This document shows positions 31,790 through 42,513 of a stretch of 64,000 nucleotides of DNA, in pieces. The notes beneath the pieces were generated by a model that was not told the DNA's origin, did not search any database, and worked only from the letters and a program-made list of their open reading frames with translations. Location: NCBI GenBank assembly GCA_030411725.1, contig MU839846.1, positions 1 through 64,000 on the forward strand. The letters run 5' to 3'. Position 1 is the first letter of the stretch. Each line of letters starts with the position of its first letter. This DNA comes from Echria macrotheca (Eukaryota > Ascomycota > Sordariomycetes > Sordariales > Schizotheciaceae). The position numbers and the translations under genes are program-made.

Positions 31790-34700
31790 ATGTACCTGAA
31801 GCTGAACATAGTACTAGACTCCTCCTCCGGTTCCACAGCATGGTCTGTCCGGGAATTCACGGCTGCCGAAGACGAGATAGCCTTCTTTGAAACCGTCTTG
31901 CGGTCTCTCGAACCTGAGACTGATTCAACAACCGAACCCGGAGAGACACCTACTGCTATCGCCAAGCACTACTCCCCTCGTACCCTTGAAGCAATGCTCA
32001 GCCTTGGCATCGCCTACCACAAAGCCGGCGATGACGCGAAAGCCGATGAATTCCTCTCTCCCGTCCACCGCGTCATGGCACAAATCTGGGGATGGGACAA
32101 TCCTCTCACGCAAGCCTGTGTAAGAACCAACGTCTCCGTCCTCTCCTCCCTCGGCCGCCACGCGGAAGCCTCTACCATGTACGAGACAGCCATACTCGGT
32201 ACCCGCCGCGCTCTCGGCCGCGAGTATCCCTGGACCCTAGAACTTCTTAACAACTTTGCGTGCTTGTGCGCCATAAACAACGACGCTGAGAAGGCGCAGG
32301 CGCTGTTCGAAGAGGCGTACGATGGGAAGCGACATGTGTTTGGCCCTCACCATAAAACTACGCTGGATACGCTTTGCAATCTGCTTCGAATCGTACCGGA
32401 GGACCGGAGAGCCTCACTAGAAAAGGTGTTGTTGCGGGCGATCAACCTTCTGAGAAAATCTTATGGGGAGAGTCACATTGTGGTGCAACGAGCGATGAGG
32501 CACGGGGTTGCCCTGTACACAAGGCTGGGTGAAGTCGAAGAGGCGCGACGGCTGTCTGAGACATGTGGGATTGAAGCTCCGATTGATGCGGATTGTGGTG
32601 GTTGGCACATTGATGAGCTCATCCCGCCCATTTCGAGGGAGGGACGAGTGGCGCGAGATGACGAGGAAGCGGCTATCGAAACTCTCACAGAGATCATTGC
32701 CGGATGGGGTCCTATGTGGGGGACGAACATGCTGCTGCTGCTGAATTGGTCTCGCAGATTCGTGAGGAAGTGGACCGGCATGGACATTGCGACGCTCACT
32801 GACCAGCTTGGATTCGCTCAGCTGGGGTGGAATAAATACACAGATCCCTGGGTGGAGGCTGCTGAACCAGCCACCTTGCTCGATTTGGCTTGCGGGGCGG
32901 GCCATGAAGCCGCCGTGAAAGCACTCCTGGGAAGGTGGAAAAAACCGCGCGATGGAAGCCCAGAGCTGAAGGTCGACATGCAGAGAGCGTTTCGCAAAGG
33001 CGTCAATTCGGGGAGTAAGGGGGTTGTGGAGCTGCTCCTCAAACAAGATGTCAAGGTTGATGCCTGTGACGAGAGGGGGAGGTCTGCGCTGCACGACGCT
33101 GCAGAAAAGGGTTACGAATCTGTGGTAGCATTATTGCTTGAACACAACGTCGACAACACCCGTATCGACCTCGACGGCGATAGCCCCATGGATCTAGCCG
33201 TGAGAGGCCAGCATGAAGCTATCGTGAGGCTCTTCATGGACCACAATGGTGCAATTTTGGTTAGTTCCGGTATCAAAGCCAGGGACTCGAAAAGACGACG
33301 TCGGATGTATACGTGTGAAGAAGAGGAGGACACGGGTTTCGAGGCGACCATCGTGCATTTCTATGTCGACAGAGGCGAGGTAAAAGACAGCGACGAAAGC
33401 CGACCCCCGGGTAAGCCAACGGTCTGGGAAGAACACCGGGTGCAGGTTGAGCAGGTTGAAGACTTGGTCCTCGACCGCAACAGTTTGTTTTCTGAGGCGA
33501 TGCGGAGCCGAACCGGCCAAGAGAATTATCCCGGTTCTGATTTCGTGTGGATACACCTCCCAGCAAATAATGTAATTGAACAGGTATTCTTCCTGAAAGA
33601 TCAGAGCTCAACTGACTTTGAAATAGATGGACTGGGTTGAGGTGAGCGGTGTTTAGGTACATGGCTGATGTTCTCAATCCCATTGCTGACTGTGTTTTTC
33701 AGGCCTTAATGGACACCATCGAATCGCAGTGGGAAAGCGAGGAGCCCTTTCCGGATGCATTGCAAAATGAGCTATGGAAGCATCAGATGCACCATCCCAA
33801 TTACTTGTCGGTCCACAGCCGATTCATGAAACCGCTCTGTCGAGCGGTGCCTGGAGGTATGTTGTGCTTCATGTTGTTTCGGGAGCCCATAAGGTCTCTC
33901 CTGCCCCTAACTTCCTATCCAAAGTTTTCCCAGCTTACCCCTCTCTCAGCGGACTTGAATCGACGTGGAAATCTCGTTGCCTATGTAAGTTCGACTTCCA
34001 TCTAGCCTTCGACCGCTCTTGTGCCAACCAAAACTGTCAAGATGCCGTACGTCCACTGGGAGTCGGACAAGAAGCGGATCGAGATGAACGACATGATCAA
34101 ACTCTTGGTAGCAGAGCAGGGACTTGACTGGACTCGGCTCCGACGCCAAGTTAAGGATCAGTTCGAACGAGGGAAGAAAAATGGCGATTCGGGTAAAACA
34201 GAGAGCCCGGACGAGAGCCTACTGAAGGCCAACCTTTTTCCGGTTCCACCCAGGTCCCCAGTCCACATCCGGCGCACACTGGATCAGTTCCAGTATTACA
34301 TGACGGAGAATACAGACGATCGGGATACCGACCAGGTTATCACCCGCTACTTTCAACGAAATAACCCGGCTGAAGAGGCTCCCATTATGATGGTCGATCA
34401 GCTCTGGCTGTGGGTCTTAGGTGGCAGTAAGTCCGGTCTACTGGCCGCGTGTACCCGAATGACACCCCTTACCTCGCCTAGAGCTGACCAAGGGTGCCAG
34501 AAGTTCTGATAACTTCTTTCCCGCAGCGCTGGGCAAGCAATGATCCCGTCAAGGGAGAGCAAGTCAATGTTGGTGATATCACCACCGAGCCCGTCGACAT
34601 GAGAGGCATGGCACAAAGCATCATACAAGAATTTGGGCCTTTCCCCTCACACAGCCTTGATACGACAAACATCGTGGACGGCATCATGAGTTGGCTGAAG

Positions 34701-36617
34701 CAGAAGAATCGCAGCCCAATCACATCGGTGTTTGACCTCTCCGAGCTCGTCATGGCACGGTGTCTCGGGTTGAACTTTGATCCTGTGGAGTGGGAACATG
34801 AACGGTATCCATATCTTGAGCTGTATGATTATTCCGTTAATTACGTGGTAAGCACTTTTTTCCTTTGTGTCTACAGCCAAAACTCGACTCACCCTTTGGT
34901 GTGGGAACTGACAACTGACTGCGCTCAAGGCCAATGAAGAGATCAAATGCTTCAATGACTTTGCACGGAGTGAAAAGTTTAGCCGTCGCCAGCGCGAGGC
35001 TGAAAAGGCAAGGCGCGAGCACGAAGCAGAAAGAAAGAAGAGAAGGGAGACGAAGAACGAAATCCAACTTGAGAAGAAGGTGGCGAAAAGGGAGAAAGAG
35101 GAAGAAAAAAGGGAAAAGGCTAGGAGGAAATTGCAAGAGAAGGAGAGAGGGAAGCAAAAAGAAATCGCTGATACTAACGAGAATGTGGAAGAAGCGAAAA
35201 CAGCTGAAGAAGCAGAGAAAAGAAGGCGAGCGGAGAGAAAGAAGAAAAAGTTGGCAAAAAAGGCGGAAAAGGAGGCGAAACGGAGTGCGTTCGATAAACT
35301 CACCGACATGGTCCAAGACGACTTTATCACTGTGAATGGCTGGAAGCAGCCACCCAAAGACGCCAAAAAGAAGCCAGAGGAGCTGTTCGACATATCGCGT
35401 GAGATCGAGCTGTTGAGGGAGGTCAAGGACATCCAAGAGGAGCTCAATATTCTTGATAACCTGTTCAGTCAGCAAAAACTCGTCCTCGGGCCGTTCATGC
35501 AACTGGTCCGCGAAGCCAGAGCCATCTCTGCCTCCGAGCGGCTGGACGGCGAGGTAGGAAACAATATATATACGGCCAATCTAACCCTAGGAGACGCAAT
35601 CCAACGACACATCGACTTCGTCAGGGAGATCGAAGGCCGCACAGCCCGCCCCTACCGCCATGTAAGTTCCTTCCATGACGTCTCAGGCGCACCCCCTCCA
35701 TCTAATACCTGTTCTACACCCAGCTTGAAGACCTCCTCGACCTTAAACAGAAGCAAGCCAATGTCTTTGAAGCGCGAACGACGCGCACATCCGGCAACAC
35801 CATCACTGTCTTCACCATTGTGACCATCATCTTTCTCCCAGCCTCCTTCATGGCTGCCTTTCTGGCACTGCCAATCCAAGAGTACCCATCGGCAACCCCT
35901 GTCTCTTCCCCTGGCAACGAGACCGGTACCGATGGCGGAGGAGACGACAAAATGGAGCTTCGTTTCGCGGTTACATACACCGTGATCGTAACAGCTGCGA
36001 TGGCCGCCCCTTTTATAATCTTCGCGTTGTACGTCAACCCCATCCTGAAAGTGGCGAACCGCATACGCACGCCTCTTCTTCGAGTGTGGCGGGCCATACC
36101 CCGGGTGTGGACGTACGGCGTGGCCTTCTCCATGGTTATACTTCGGGCCTTATGGATAACATTGCGGCTCATTCGGCGGTTCCTGTGGGTCATTTGGGTG
36201 GGAGCAGTGGTTCTTTGGGCGATTCTGAAGGCACTTGACTGGCGAGCTCCGTTCCGTGAGGTAAGGAAAATAAGGAAGTCGAAGAAGGACGCATTGAGGG
36301 AGGGGAGGGAGTGGAAGAAGAGGCATTATATCGTGCAAACTCTGTTGGGAGTCTGGCAGGGTGCGCTGTGGGCGATGCTTGCGGAGGACAAGGACAAGGT
36401 GCCGGATGTCGAGGAGCAAAGGAGCGGTACCATCGAGGACATGGAGCACAGTGATAACCAGGACGGAGATGGCAGGGAGGAGAATGGTGGAAAAAGCGAT
36501 ACAGGGGCTGAGAACACAAAGGATTCTGATGTGGGTGCCTCTAGCCCAGCGCGCAGAACTGAAGGAGAAGCTGGAGGAAAGGCACCTTCTGTTTCCTCGA
36601 GTGTCGAGCGTCTGTAG
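31790..36617 (+). CDS. TPR + ankyrin + coiled coil + CorA-like Mg2+ transporter fusion (seven exons)
   Basis: Exons are 31790-33583, 33703-33856, 33950-33984, 34042-34426, 34501-34847, 34930-35661 and 35724-36617, giving 1,446 residues; every junction keeps frame. Residues 65-255 are kinesin-light-chain-type TPRs (LGIAYHKAGDDAKA; ALGREYPWTLELLNNFA). Residues 360-490 are ankyrin repeats (GRSALHDAAEKGYESVVALLL). The CorA-like part starts at DFVWIHLPANN and includes VAYMPYVHWES, across the 35-nt third exon, and ITSFPQRW. A Lys/Glu-rich coiled coil covers about 906-1010. DLKQKQANVFEA precedes membrane segments at about 1176-1198 and 1230-1252, with two more candidates at 1279-1320. The canonical GMN filter motif is absent, as is usual in this fungal group. 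The N-terminus may be incomplete. Confidence 0.85.
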
Positions 36618-37028
36618 TTGTCGCCTCGCGTCGATCCTGGACTTCCGGCCAGTTTCAATAAGATTGCATATCTCGATGGAAAATGACGAACTCTTGTTTG
36701 TCGCGAACGAAATAAATCAGCTCTTTGTTACGGGCTGAATGGTTTAGATTTGGGAGTTTCTGGGAACCGCATACCTATGCTATGCTTCAAACAATCTCGT
36801 GCGCATATGTATTTCTCACAATAAGGTACACAAGAGTCATGTCAACTCGAGCCCATTGCAACTCTCGAATAGCACGTTCGTGAGAGCACAAATTAGTTCT
36901 GACCAGTCCGTAATCGCAATCAGTTCAACACCAGTTTGTATTGCGCGGCAAGTATCTAGGTAGGTAGGTAGGTAACGACGGGTTGACAGGCACTGAATAG
37001 TGCGATAGTCGAGGAAAAATATCGGGAA
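36618..37028. other. Intergenic region with a (TAGG)n tract
   Basis: About 410 bp between convergent gene ends. It holds four tandem TAGG units (36,957-36,974) and otherwise nothing recognisable. Confidence 0.6.
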
Positions 37029-37979
37029 CTACCAAGGGAAAACCACTTTGACGACTTGCGCAGTCATGGAAGTCACGTAGAGGGTTCTGCCGTCTTTTGC
37101 AAACCCAGCTGAAGTCGGTGCACTCAAAGTCGTAGTGCCATCGCCGCCCACCACAGTTGTCAGCTTTCCCCCAGGTGTGATCTTGACGAGTGAAGACGGA
37201 TGAGCCGTCACGTATGCATTGCCTTCGCGGTCGAAGTCAAAGTCGTCGAACAGGTGTGCACCGTCTTCAAGCCCGGGAAGATACGCAATCACCTTGGGCT
37301 TGCCGATTATCTTGCCGTCGTCGTCAATGCGAATACGCGAGAAGGTGCCCAGCCGCGCGTTCGAGAAGTAGAGATAACCATCCCTGATCCGTATGCCGTT
37401 CACGCCAAGCTGGAATCCTGTCGAGTTGGTTCCCCAGCCGAGTGATTCATGCGCCCAAGCGATCGTCGTCTCTCTGGTGTGCGTGTCGATGCGCACGATT
37501 CTGCCCCCAAAGGAATCTGCGCCAAGAATAACATGGGGTCTCTTTGGGAGAGTCACCAAGCCGTTGAGGAACTCCACATCAGGGACAGAGATGGAGTCAA
37601 TTGCCGACTTGGACGCGAGACTGATGATGTGAATCTTGGAGTCCTCGTACCGATTGGGAATGGCCGAAGCGGCACCGCCCGAGATTGCGTAGAGACCGTT
37701 GGCAAGGGGGGTGACACCAAACAGTAATTTGCTTCCCTCAAGTGTCACCACCTTTTCAGGTTGCGGGCTCGGAGCGTCAGGATCAACGGTGAAAACATCA
37801 CTGGACGACAGAGTTGTGACGAGCAAGTGACCGTTGGGAAGGACGTTGAAGTTCTCGATTCTTGTCGCGTTGGGAAATTTGAGCAGCTCAGTGACTTTTG
37901 GCGCCCGAACTGCTTGCGTGGGACTTGCCAGGCTGAGAGAGTACCCGAGGGCGAGAAGGGAAAGGAGACGGCGCGTCAT
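37029..37979 (-). CDS. Secreted SMP-30/gluconolactonase-like beta-propeller
   Basis: Single exon, 316 residues. Residues 1-23 form a signal peptide (MTRRLLSLLALGYSLSLASPTQA). The body shows the repeating strand pattern of a six-bladed propeller: RIENFNVLPNGHLLVT, FLNGLVTLP, GADSFGGRIVRID, GVNGIRIRDGYLYFSNA, DDFDFDREGNAYVTAHP, SAGFAKDGRTLYVTS. These asparagine/aspartate-bearing blade edges are where the SMP-30 fold binds its metal. Length is normal for the fungal family. Such proteins often accompany secondary-metabolite or detoxification genes and act as lactonases or simple hydrolases; the substrate cannot be inferred. It is the left neighbour of the tRNA and the oxygenase group. Confidence 0.82.
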   Translation of the reverse strand: MTRRLLSLLALGYSLSLASPTQAVRAPKVTELLKFPNATRIENFNVLPNGHLLVTTLSSSDVFTVDPDAPSPQPEKVVTLEGSKLLFGVTPLANGLYAISGGAASAIPNRYEDSKIHIISLASKSAIDSISVPDVEFLNGLVTLPKRPHVILGADSFGGRIVRIDTHTRETTIAWAHESLGWGTNSTGFQLGVNGIRIRDGYLYFSNARLGTFSRIRIDDDGKIIGKPKVIAYLPGLEDGAHLFDDFDFDREGNAYVTAHPSSLVKITPGGKLTTVVGGDGTTTLSAPTSAGFAKDGRTLYVTSMTAQVVKVVFPW

Positions 37980-38635
37980 AACTGGCTGGTTGTCTGAGTG
38001 AGATGGCTGATGCGATTGCGAAGCAGTGTGTATAAGAGATACTGGGAATTTGAGAATGAAATAGGACTGATGAAAAGGACTGATTGCTTTCTTTTATACT
38101 TGTTTTGAACTGAAGACCACGGCTCACCCTGGCGAGAGCATCACCAAACCGTTGTGCGTACCGGCGCAATTACTTGTCGTGATGAATTCCATTGGCGTAA
38201 CGAATACGCAGATTGTACGGTTTACCTTCCATGCAATCCCAGTCAGCGAGTTTTCGCTAAGACGGTACTTCCGTACGTAGGCATAAATCCTTCAATCCTT
38301 CAATTGCTAGATATGTAAGCCAACCATTACAAATGGCGCTTACAAATTTCGTTGGTTTCTCAGCTGCACGACCACCGTTGCACCTAGCAGCAATGACTTC
38401 GGCTAATGGTATGATGCGATTCTCAGCTGTCGCACGCAAAGATGTCGCCAAAAATATATGGTAGGTCCAGGGCTACATGGGATTGCGCCAACGCAAGCGT
38501 GCATCATTCACCAGATCTTTGTTATTCCTTGACCCTCAGGAAGATGAGGGCTGAAGTGGGAAACAACAAACGGTCCTGCATTGATACTTAAGAAAGTTAG
38601 GATGGACATCAAATAACCAAACAAAGAGATTCTCC
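37980..38635. other. Intergenic region upstream of the propeller gene, no gene seen
   Basis: About 650 bp containing the 5' flank of the minus-strand propeller gene and the flank of the tRNA. Short ORFs have no recognisable content. Confidence 0.6.
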
Positions 38636-38725
38636 TCCCGTATCGTCTAGTGGTTAGGATATCAGGTTTTCAGTGCTCTCTCTGGAAGGTCCCTGACGGC
38701 CCGGGTTCGAACCCCGGTACGGGAA
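38636..38725 (+). tRNA. tRNA-Glu (UUC), with 18-nt intron
   Basis: The acceptor stem TCCCGTA pairs with TACGGGA (38,718-38,724), with discriminator A. The D arm is CGTCTAGTGGTTAGGAT. The anticodon stem TCAGG (38,662-38,666) pairs with CCTGA (38,692-38,696). The loop reads TT-TTC-A, giving anticodon UUC at 38,669-38,671. An intron (38,673-38,690) follows loop position 37, the standard site for nuclear tRNA introns. The T arm is CCGGGTTCGAACCCCGG. A short T run just downstream is the Pol III terminator. Confidence 0.93.
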
Positions 38726-39658
38726 CTTTTACATGCTGCGGCTGACATCAATATTTTTTCCCTCTCAGTCTCCTGAGCGCGCGCAGTGATCATAGCTGCT
38801 ATGCCCAACTCCTTGTTAATTTTGTTTGACTTTTTTGGTCCTTAGGATACAGTGAAGTATGTTCAAACAGCAGTCTGCCAAACCGATACCCTCGTGATAG
38901 ATAGGTACTTGGCAGCCCTTGTTGAGCATAAGACCATTCACTTTGATTGTGTTTTCAGACTGATCGCACTTAAATGCGCACGACGATCACCTGAAGCTCC
39001 AACCTGTGAAGATGCAGGCACCCTGATGGGCAAAGACCGCCAGTGATGCAAGACATCTTAGACTCTTTATTTACTTGCAGATAACTGAGTCAAAGAGGAC
39101 TCAGTCAGGAAGATGAAGGCATTCAGAAACAAAGGAATAGAATAGATACCTATAGATAGGTGACCTGGCCCAGCCAGCTCCGGCTGGGCCAGTACCACCA
39201 GTTGACGCACAATCTATTCCCTGCTAAGGACCCAGATTCCCACACAACCTTGATCGGTTTGTGGATCAGAAAGAGCCACGAAATTTAAGCTTCCCTTGAA
39301 TCTGGTGTTTTGACACACACACACACACACACACACACAAGAAATTGACAATCATTTGACACGCTGCTAAAATTCCAACGTCTTGCACGTCAGCTTCCGG
39401 CTCCGGTGGCGGAATTTGCCGTTGGTTGATTATGGTCAGGGGCGAGGAGGGCAATGTAAACAAAATACAGGAGATTACGGCAGATATGTTGACGTCACAG
39501 GTGTGATGATAGAGAGAAATTTGAGGGCTGATTACCTAATATTCCTCAGAATTTCATCATGGAAAAATAGGCCGTAGATGTGGAATAATGTGATACAATT
39601 CGTGGCCTATGGATCGACTTCCTAGCTAGGTAAACGGGAAACTTCACGAACAACACAA
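38726..39658. other. Intergenic region, no gene seen
   Basis: About 930 bp. Contains the Pol III terminator of the tRNA, an imperfect inverted repeat around 39,172-39,192 (CCCAGCC..GGCTGGG) and the CA microsatellite. Short ORFs look spurious. Confidence 0.6.
39312..39338. repeat. (CA)n microsatellite
   Basis: About thirteen uninterrupted CA dinucleotides in the 3' flank of the oxygenase gene. Confidence 0.95.
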
Positions 39659-40756
39659 TCAAGCTTCGACAGCCGTCTCCTTCACTACCTCCATGCCCTT
39701 GCCAAAGATAACAGTATCAACCGGCTCCGGATCATCGGCTCCGTCCTCCTTCATGCCGCCAAGAATCATAGACTTGGGCGCCATAGCCTGCCAAACAGGA
39801 GGATCGGTGAAGGCCTTGAACTTTTCGTCGTGCCAGTCCTTGGCCGTGACATAGCGGCCCTCGCTATCCATGAACATGGTGTCGTCCTCGGCACGCAGGA
39901 AGTAAGCAATCGAATAGCGGTGCTCGGCGGGGTTGAACGGCACGACGCGGTGGATGCACGACTGGAACTTCATGCCGCTGGCGAAACGGAGCGAGTCGCC
40001 AACGTGGACGAAGGCACAGCCGGGCTTGGGCTCGACGAAACCCATCTCCCTGGCGCCGCACTCGCCGGGGGGCCGGATCTGGAGACCCCACTGGTCGCTG
40101 AACAGCAGGGTCAGCGAGCTGATGTCGGTGTGCTTTTGATGGCCAATCTTGTCCTGGCCGGTGACCTCAGCGGGGAGGTAGTGCATCATGGAGAGTGTCG
40201 TGGTCGAGGGTCGGTCATTGCGGTGTGAGTTCTCGAATCGCTCGGCACCGGCCAGACCCATGCCCGTAGACAGGGCCGAGAGGATGACCTTGGTGATGGT
40301 GTTGCAGCTGCCGATGGCTTGCTCGAGAATGCCCAGATCGCCGCTGTTCTTGATCGGAGATGGCACCCGTGGGCTGCCCTGTTGGATCTCGTCACGAGAC
40401 ACCTTGAGCATCTCGTAGCCGTCCTTGTTGCCAAAGGCACCCGTTCGGCTGCCCACGGGCTCGTATCCGAGATGCGAGTCGATCAGGCCATACTCGTTCT
40501 TGGCCTCGAGAGGGGCCGAGAAGAAACGGTCCATGAGCTTCAGAATCTCTTGGCGATCCGAGAGCATCCTCCGGCCGTCGATGCCGTCGAGGTCTAGCTG
40601 AAAGTAGCCATCCTCAAGACAGGCCTTGAGCACCTTGTCCACCTCGGCGGGATCTTGTGAGAGGAGGAGGCCATAGTCGATGGTTCGCATGGGCCACACG
40701 GGCACCTGCTTACCTTGCCATTCAACGGTTCGGGGGGCTTCAGTTACGGGAGCCAT
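39659..40756 (-). CDS. 2-oxoglutarate/Fe(II)-dependent oxygenase (isopenicillin N synthase-like)
   Basis: Single exon, 365 residues. The N-terminal DIOX_N region (about 20-130) includes LKACLEDGYFQLDLDGID. The catalytic 2OG-FeII_Oxy domain has the full iron triad His209-x-Asp211 (in HQKHTDISSLTLLF) and His269 (CIHRVV), and the 2-oxoglutarate-binding Arg280-x-Ser282 (HRYSIAYF). All key residues are present, so it should be active. It acts as a soluble hydroxylase, desaturase or ring-forming oxidase; the substrate is unknown. It lies on the same strand as, and 3' of, the CmcJ/AsaB-like gene, within a run of tailoring enzymes, suggesting a shared small-molecule pathway. Confidence 0.9.
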   Translation of the reverse strand: MAPVTEAPRTVEWQGKQVPVWPMRTIDYGLLLSQDPAEVDKVLKACLEDGYFQLDLDGIDGRRMLSDRQEILKLMDRFFSAPLEAKNEYGLIDSHLGYEPVGSRTGAFGNKDGYEMLKVSRDEIQQGSPRVPSPIKNSGDLGILEQAIGSCNTITKVILSALSTGMGLAGAERFENSHRNDRPSTTTLSMMHYLPAEVTGQDKIGHQKHTDISSLTLLFSDQWGLQIRPPGECGAREMGFVEPKPGCAFVHVGDSLRFASGMKFQSCIHRVVPFNPAEHRYSIAYFLRAEDDTMFMDSEGRYVTAKDWHDEKFKAFTDPPVWQAMAPKSMILGGMKEDGADDPEPVDTVIFGKGMEVVKETAVEA

Positions 40757-41347
40757 TTTTTGTCACAGTCCTGGAGAACTATCTGATTACCCTCCTTCAC
40801 TGGGCTCAGCCGGGGTTCATGTATCTAGCCACTGGCAGTCTTGGCGGTGACGATATGAGGCAACATACAACCGTACTTGGTGAACCAATGCGGACGAGGC
40901 AAGCCACCAAGTCGGCAATTGTCTGGACCAAGCACCTCAGATTAAGTTGATAGCATAATGAGGGAGTTTATACGCATCCCCGCACTTGATGTGTTGTTCG
41001 AGGATACCTTGATGAGGGGTTGCCGCTCCCGGCAAGCAAATGAGAGCCATGTATCCAGACCAACTGACAATGCCGCTCTTGCAGCACTTGGAACCCCCGC
41101 ATCTCGGCTATGTTTATAATGCTGCCATACCATCGTAGCTCGGGCTGGGGAAACATGTTGCAATATTTGGCCTATCTACATGGAACCACTCCCCCCTTCT
41201 GTAGACGTTCTGTCACATACCTCGGTAACGCCGGAAGCCATCCCCACGGTCTTGGTTCCCATCAGACGCTATCAAATTATACTAGCTATGATATGATAAC
41301 GAAACGTATGCAACTCGCTAGCTATTCTAAGGTCGCATGGATTTATC
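40757..41347. other. Intergenic region, presumed promoter of the oxygenase gene
   Basis: 590 bp between two minus-strand genes. No further gene or clear regulatory palindrome was recognised. Confidence 0.5.
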
Positions 41348-42250
41348 CTAGTCGTAGCAGACCAGACATCGCACCTCGATGCTCTGCCGCGAGGCCTCGC
41401 CACGGAATGCGGGGTCCTCGAAAGCCGAATGCAGCGCCCTGCGCGCCAAGGACGTGTCCGAGTCGAAGCACTTGATGAGAAGCACATCGGCCGGCGTCAT
41501 GCGGTACTTGAAATACCACCGATGATCACGGTTGTGCCGGACCACCCATGACTCGCCCGCAAAGTCGTCCTCAACCATCTCCGCACCGACGAGATCCGAA
41601 TCCGGAACCGAGTTGGAGTCCGCCACGGCGATGGGGTCCTTGAGAATTGTGGCAATGGGTCGCCAGATATTGATGATTTGGTATCGTTTTCTGAGAAGCT
41701 CGTCTGCTTCCGCTGGGAACTCGTAACGTAGACGGAGTTCCGCACCGACGTAAGACTGGTCGACATGGGTCCGTGTTACCGGTCCGCGGTTTGCAAGGTT
41801 CTTGCCATGCAGGCCGAGGTGATGCCATTGAGTTGGCCCGCGGCGGACCTTGTGGTTGAAGATGTGGATTCGGCTGGCTCCAGTGACTTGCTTCAGGAGA
41901 TTTCTGCATTCTTCGTAGTACACAGACTTGATGACCTCCTCATCGGTGAAATTCTTTTCCACACTCTCGTGTACGCAGTACTGAAAGCCATGTGTATCAA
42001 GCGAGTACTGGTTCTCGTCTCCGGAAACATCAGTCACGACGAATTCGTGGGGGCGGTGCGGCCGTTTGTTGGACACCCTTCCCTTGCCGATAAAAATAGG
42101 GGTCGGACGAGACCCGTCCCCTGGGTCATCCCAGTAGTTGAGAGTCGTAGAAACATGGTGTTTCTGTATCGCCTCGTCGACAGTCATGTTGCTTTTCTTG
42201 GAATACTCAGATGTATGTGGTTCATCATTCTCATCTTCCCAAATGCCCAT
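41348..42250 (-). CDS. CmcJ/NvfI/AsaB-type oxidoreductase (GA4-desaturase-like family)
   Basis: Single exon, 300 residues. It matches the fungal family typified by the aspergillic-acid hydroxylase AsaB and by CmcJ: VSTTLNYWDDPGDG near the N-terminus, FVVTDVSGDENQYSLDTHGFQYCVHES, then GASRIHIFNHKVRR. Next come THVDQSY with candidate metal His/Asp, YQIINIWRPI, WYFKYRMTPADVLLIKCFDS, and the C-terminal HSAFEDPAF..RQSIEVRCLVCY, which is near-diagnostic. The true start may be Met22 (MTVDEAI), since the first residues are poorly family-like. Members act as hydroxylases or desaturases in secondary metabolism. It is divergent from the M20 gene with only about 260 bp between them. Confidence 0.87.
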   Translation of the reverse strand: MGIWEDENDEPHTSEYSKKSNMTVDEAIQKHHVSTTLNYWDDPGDGSRPTPIFIGKGRVSNKRPHRPHEFVVTDVSGDENQYSLDTHGFQYCVHESVEKNFTDEEVIKSVYYEECRNLLKQVTGASRIHIFNHKVRRGPTQWHHLGLHGKNLANRGPVTRTHVDQSYVGAELRLRYEFPAEADELLRKRYQIINIWRPIATILKDPIAVADSNSVPDSDLVGAEMVEDDFAGESWVVRHNRDHRWYFKYRMTPADVLLIKCFDSDTSLARRALHSAFEDPAFRGEASRQSIEVRCLVCYD

Positions 42251-42513
42251 TACATGGAACGTTTGCGGACGTATTATCGGAGTTGGGACGGTGCCCAGAC
42301 TGGATCTCCGATAGTTTCCAACTGCCGGAGTTCTCGGGAGTTCTTACCCCGAAACGAAGCCGCGGAGAGCCCCATTCCGAGCACAGTGGGTTGCAACGCA
42401 TATTTTAGCCGGCTCCGTGACACTGACAGCGGCATGGCCCGCTTACCCCCGCGTTCTTACATGTAAGCCCGTACGACACAGCATACAAGGTTAACGACGT
42501 GCTTCACGGGAAA
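42251..42513. promoter_or_regulatory. Shared divergent promoter of the CmcJ-like and M20 genes
   Basis: A 263-bp gap between two divergent start codons, so both genes must be controlled from it. It contains CGGAG/CTCCG words (about 42,278-42,340), half-sites typical for Zn2Cys6 activators, but no activator gene is in the window. Co-regulation is inferred. Confidence 0.5.

Noticed and set aside
34647..35502. Two long minus-strand ORFs rich in Phe/Ser/Leu
   Set aside because: Reverse reading of the Lys/Glu coiled-coil exon of the TPR-CorA gene.
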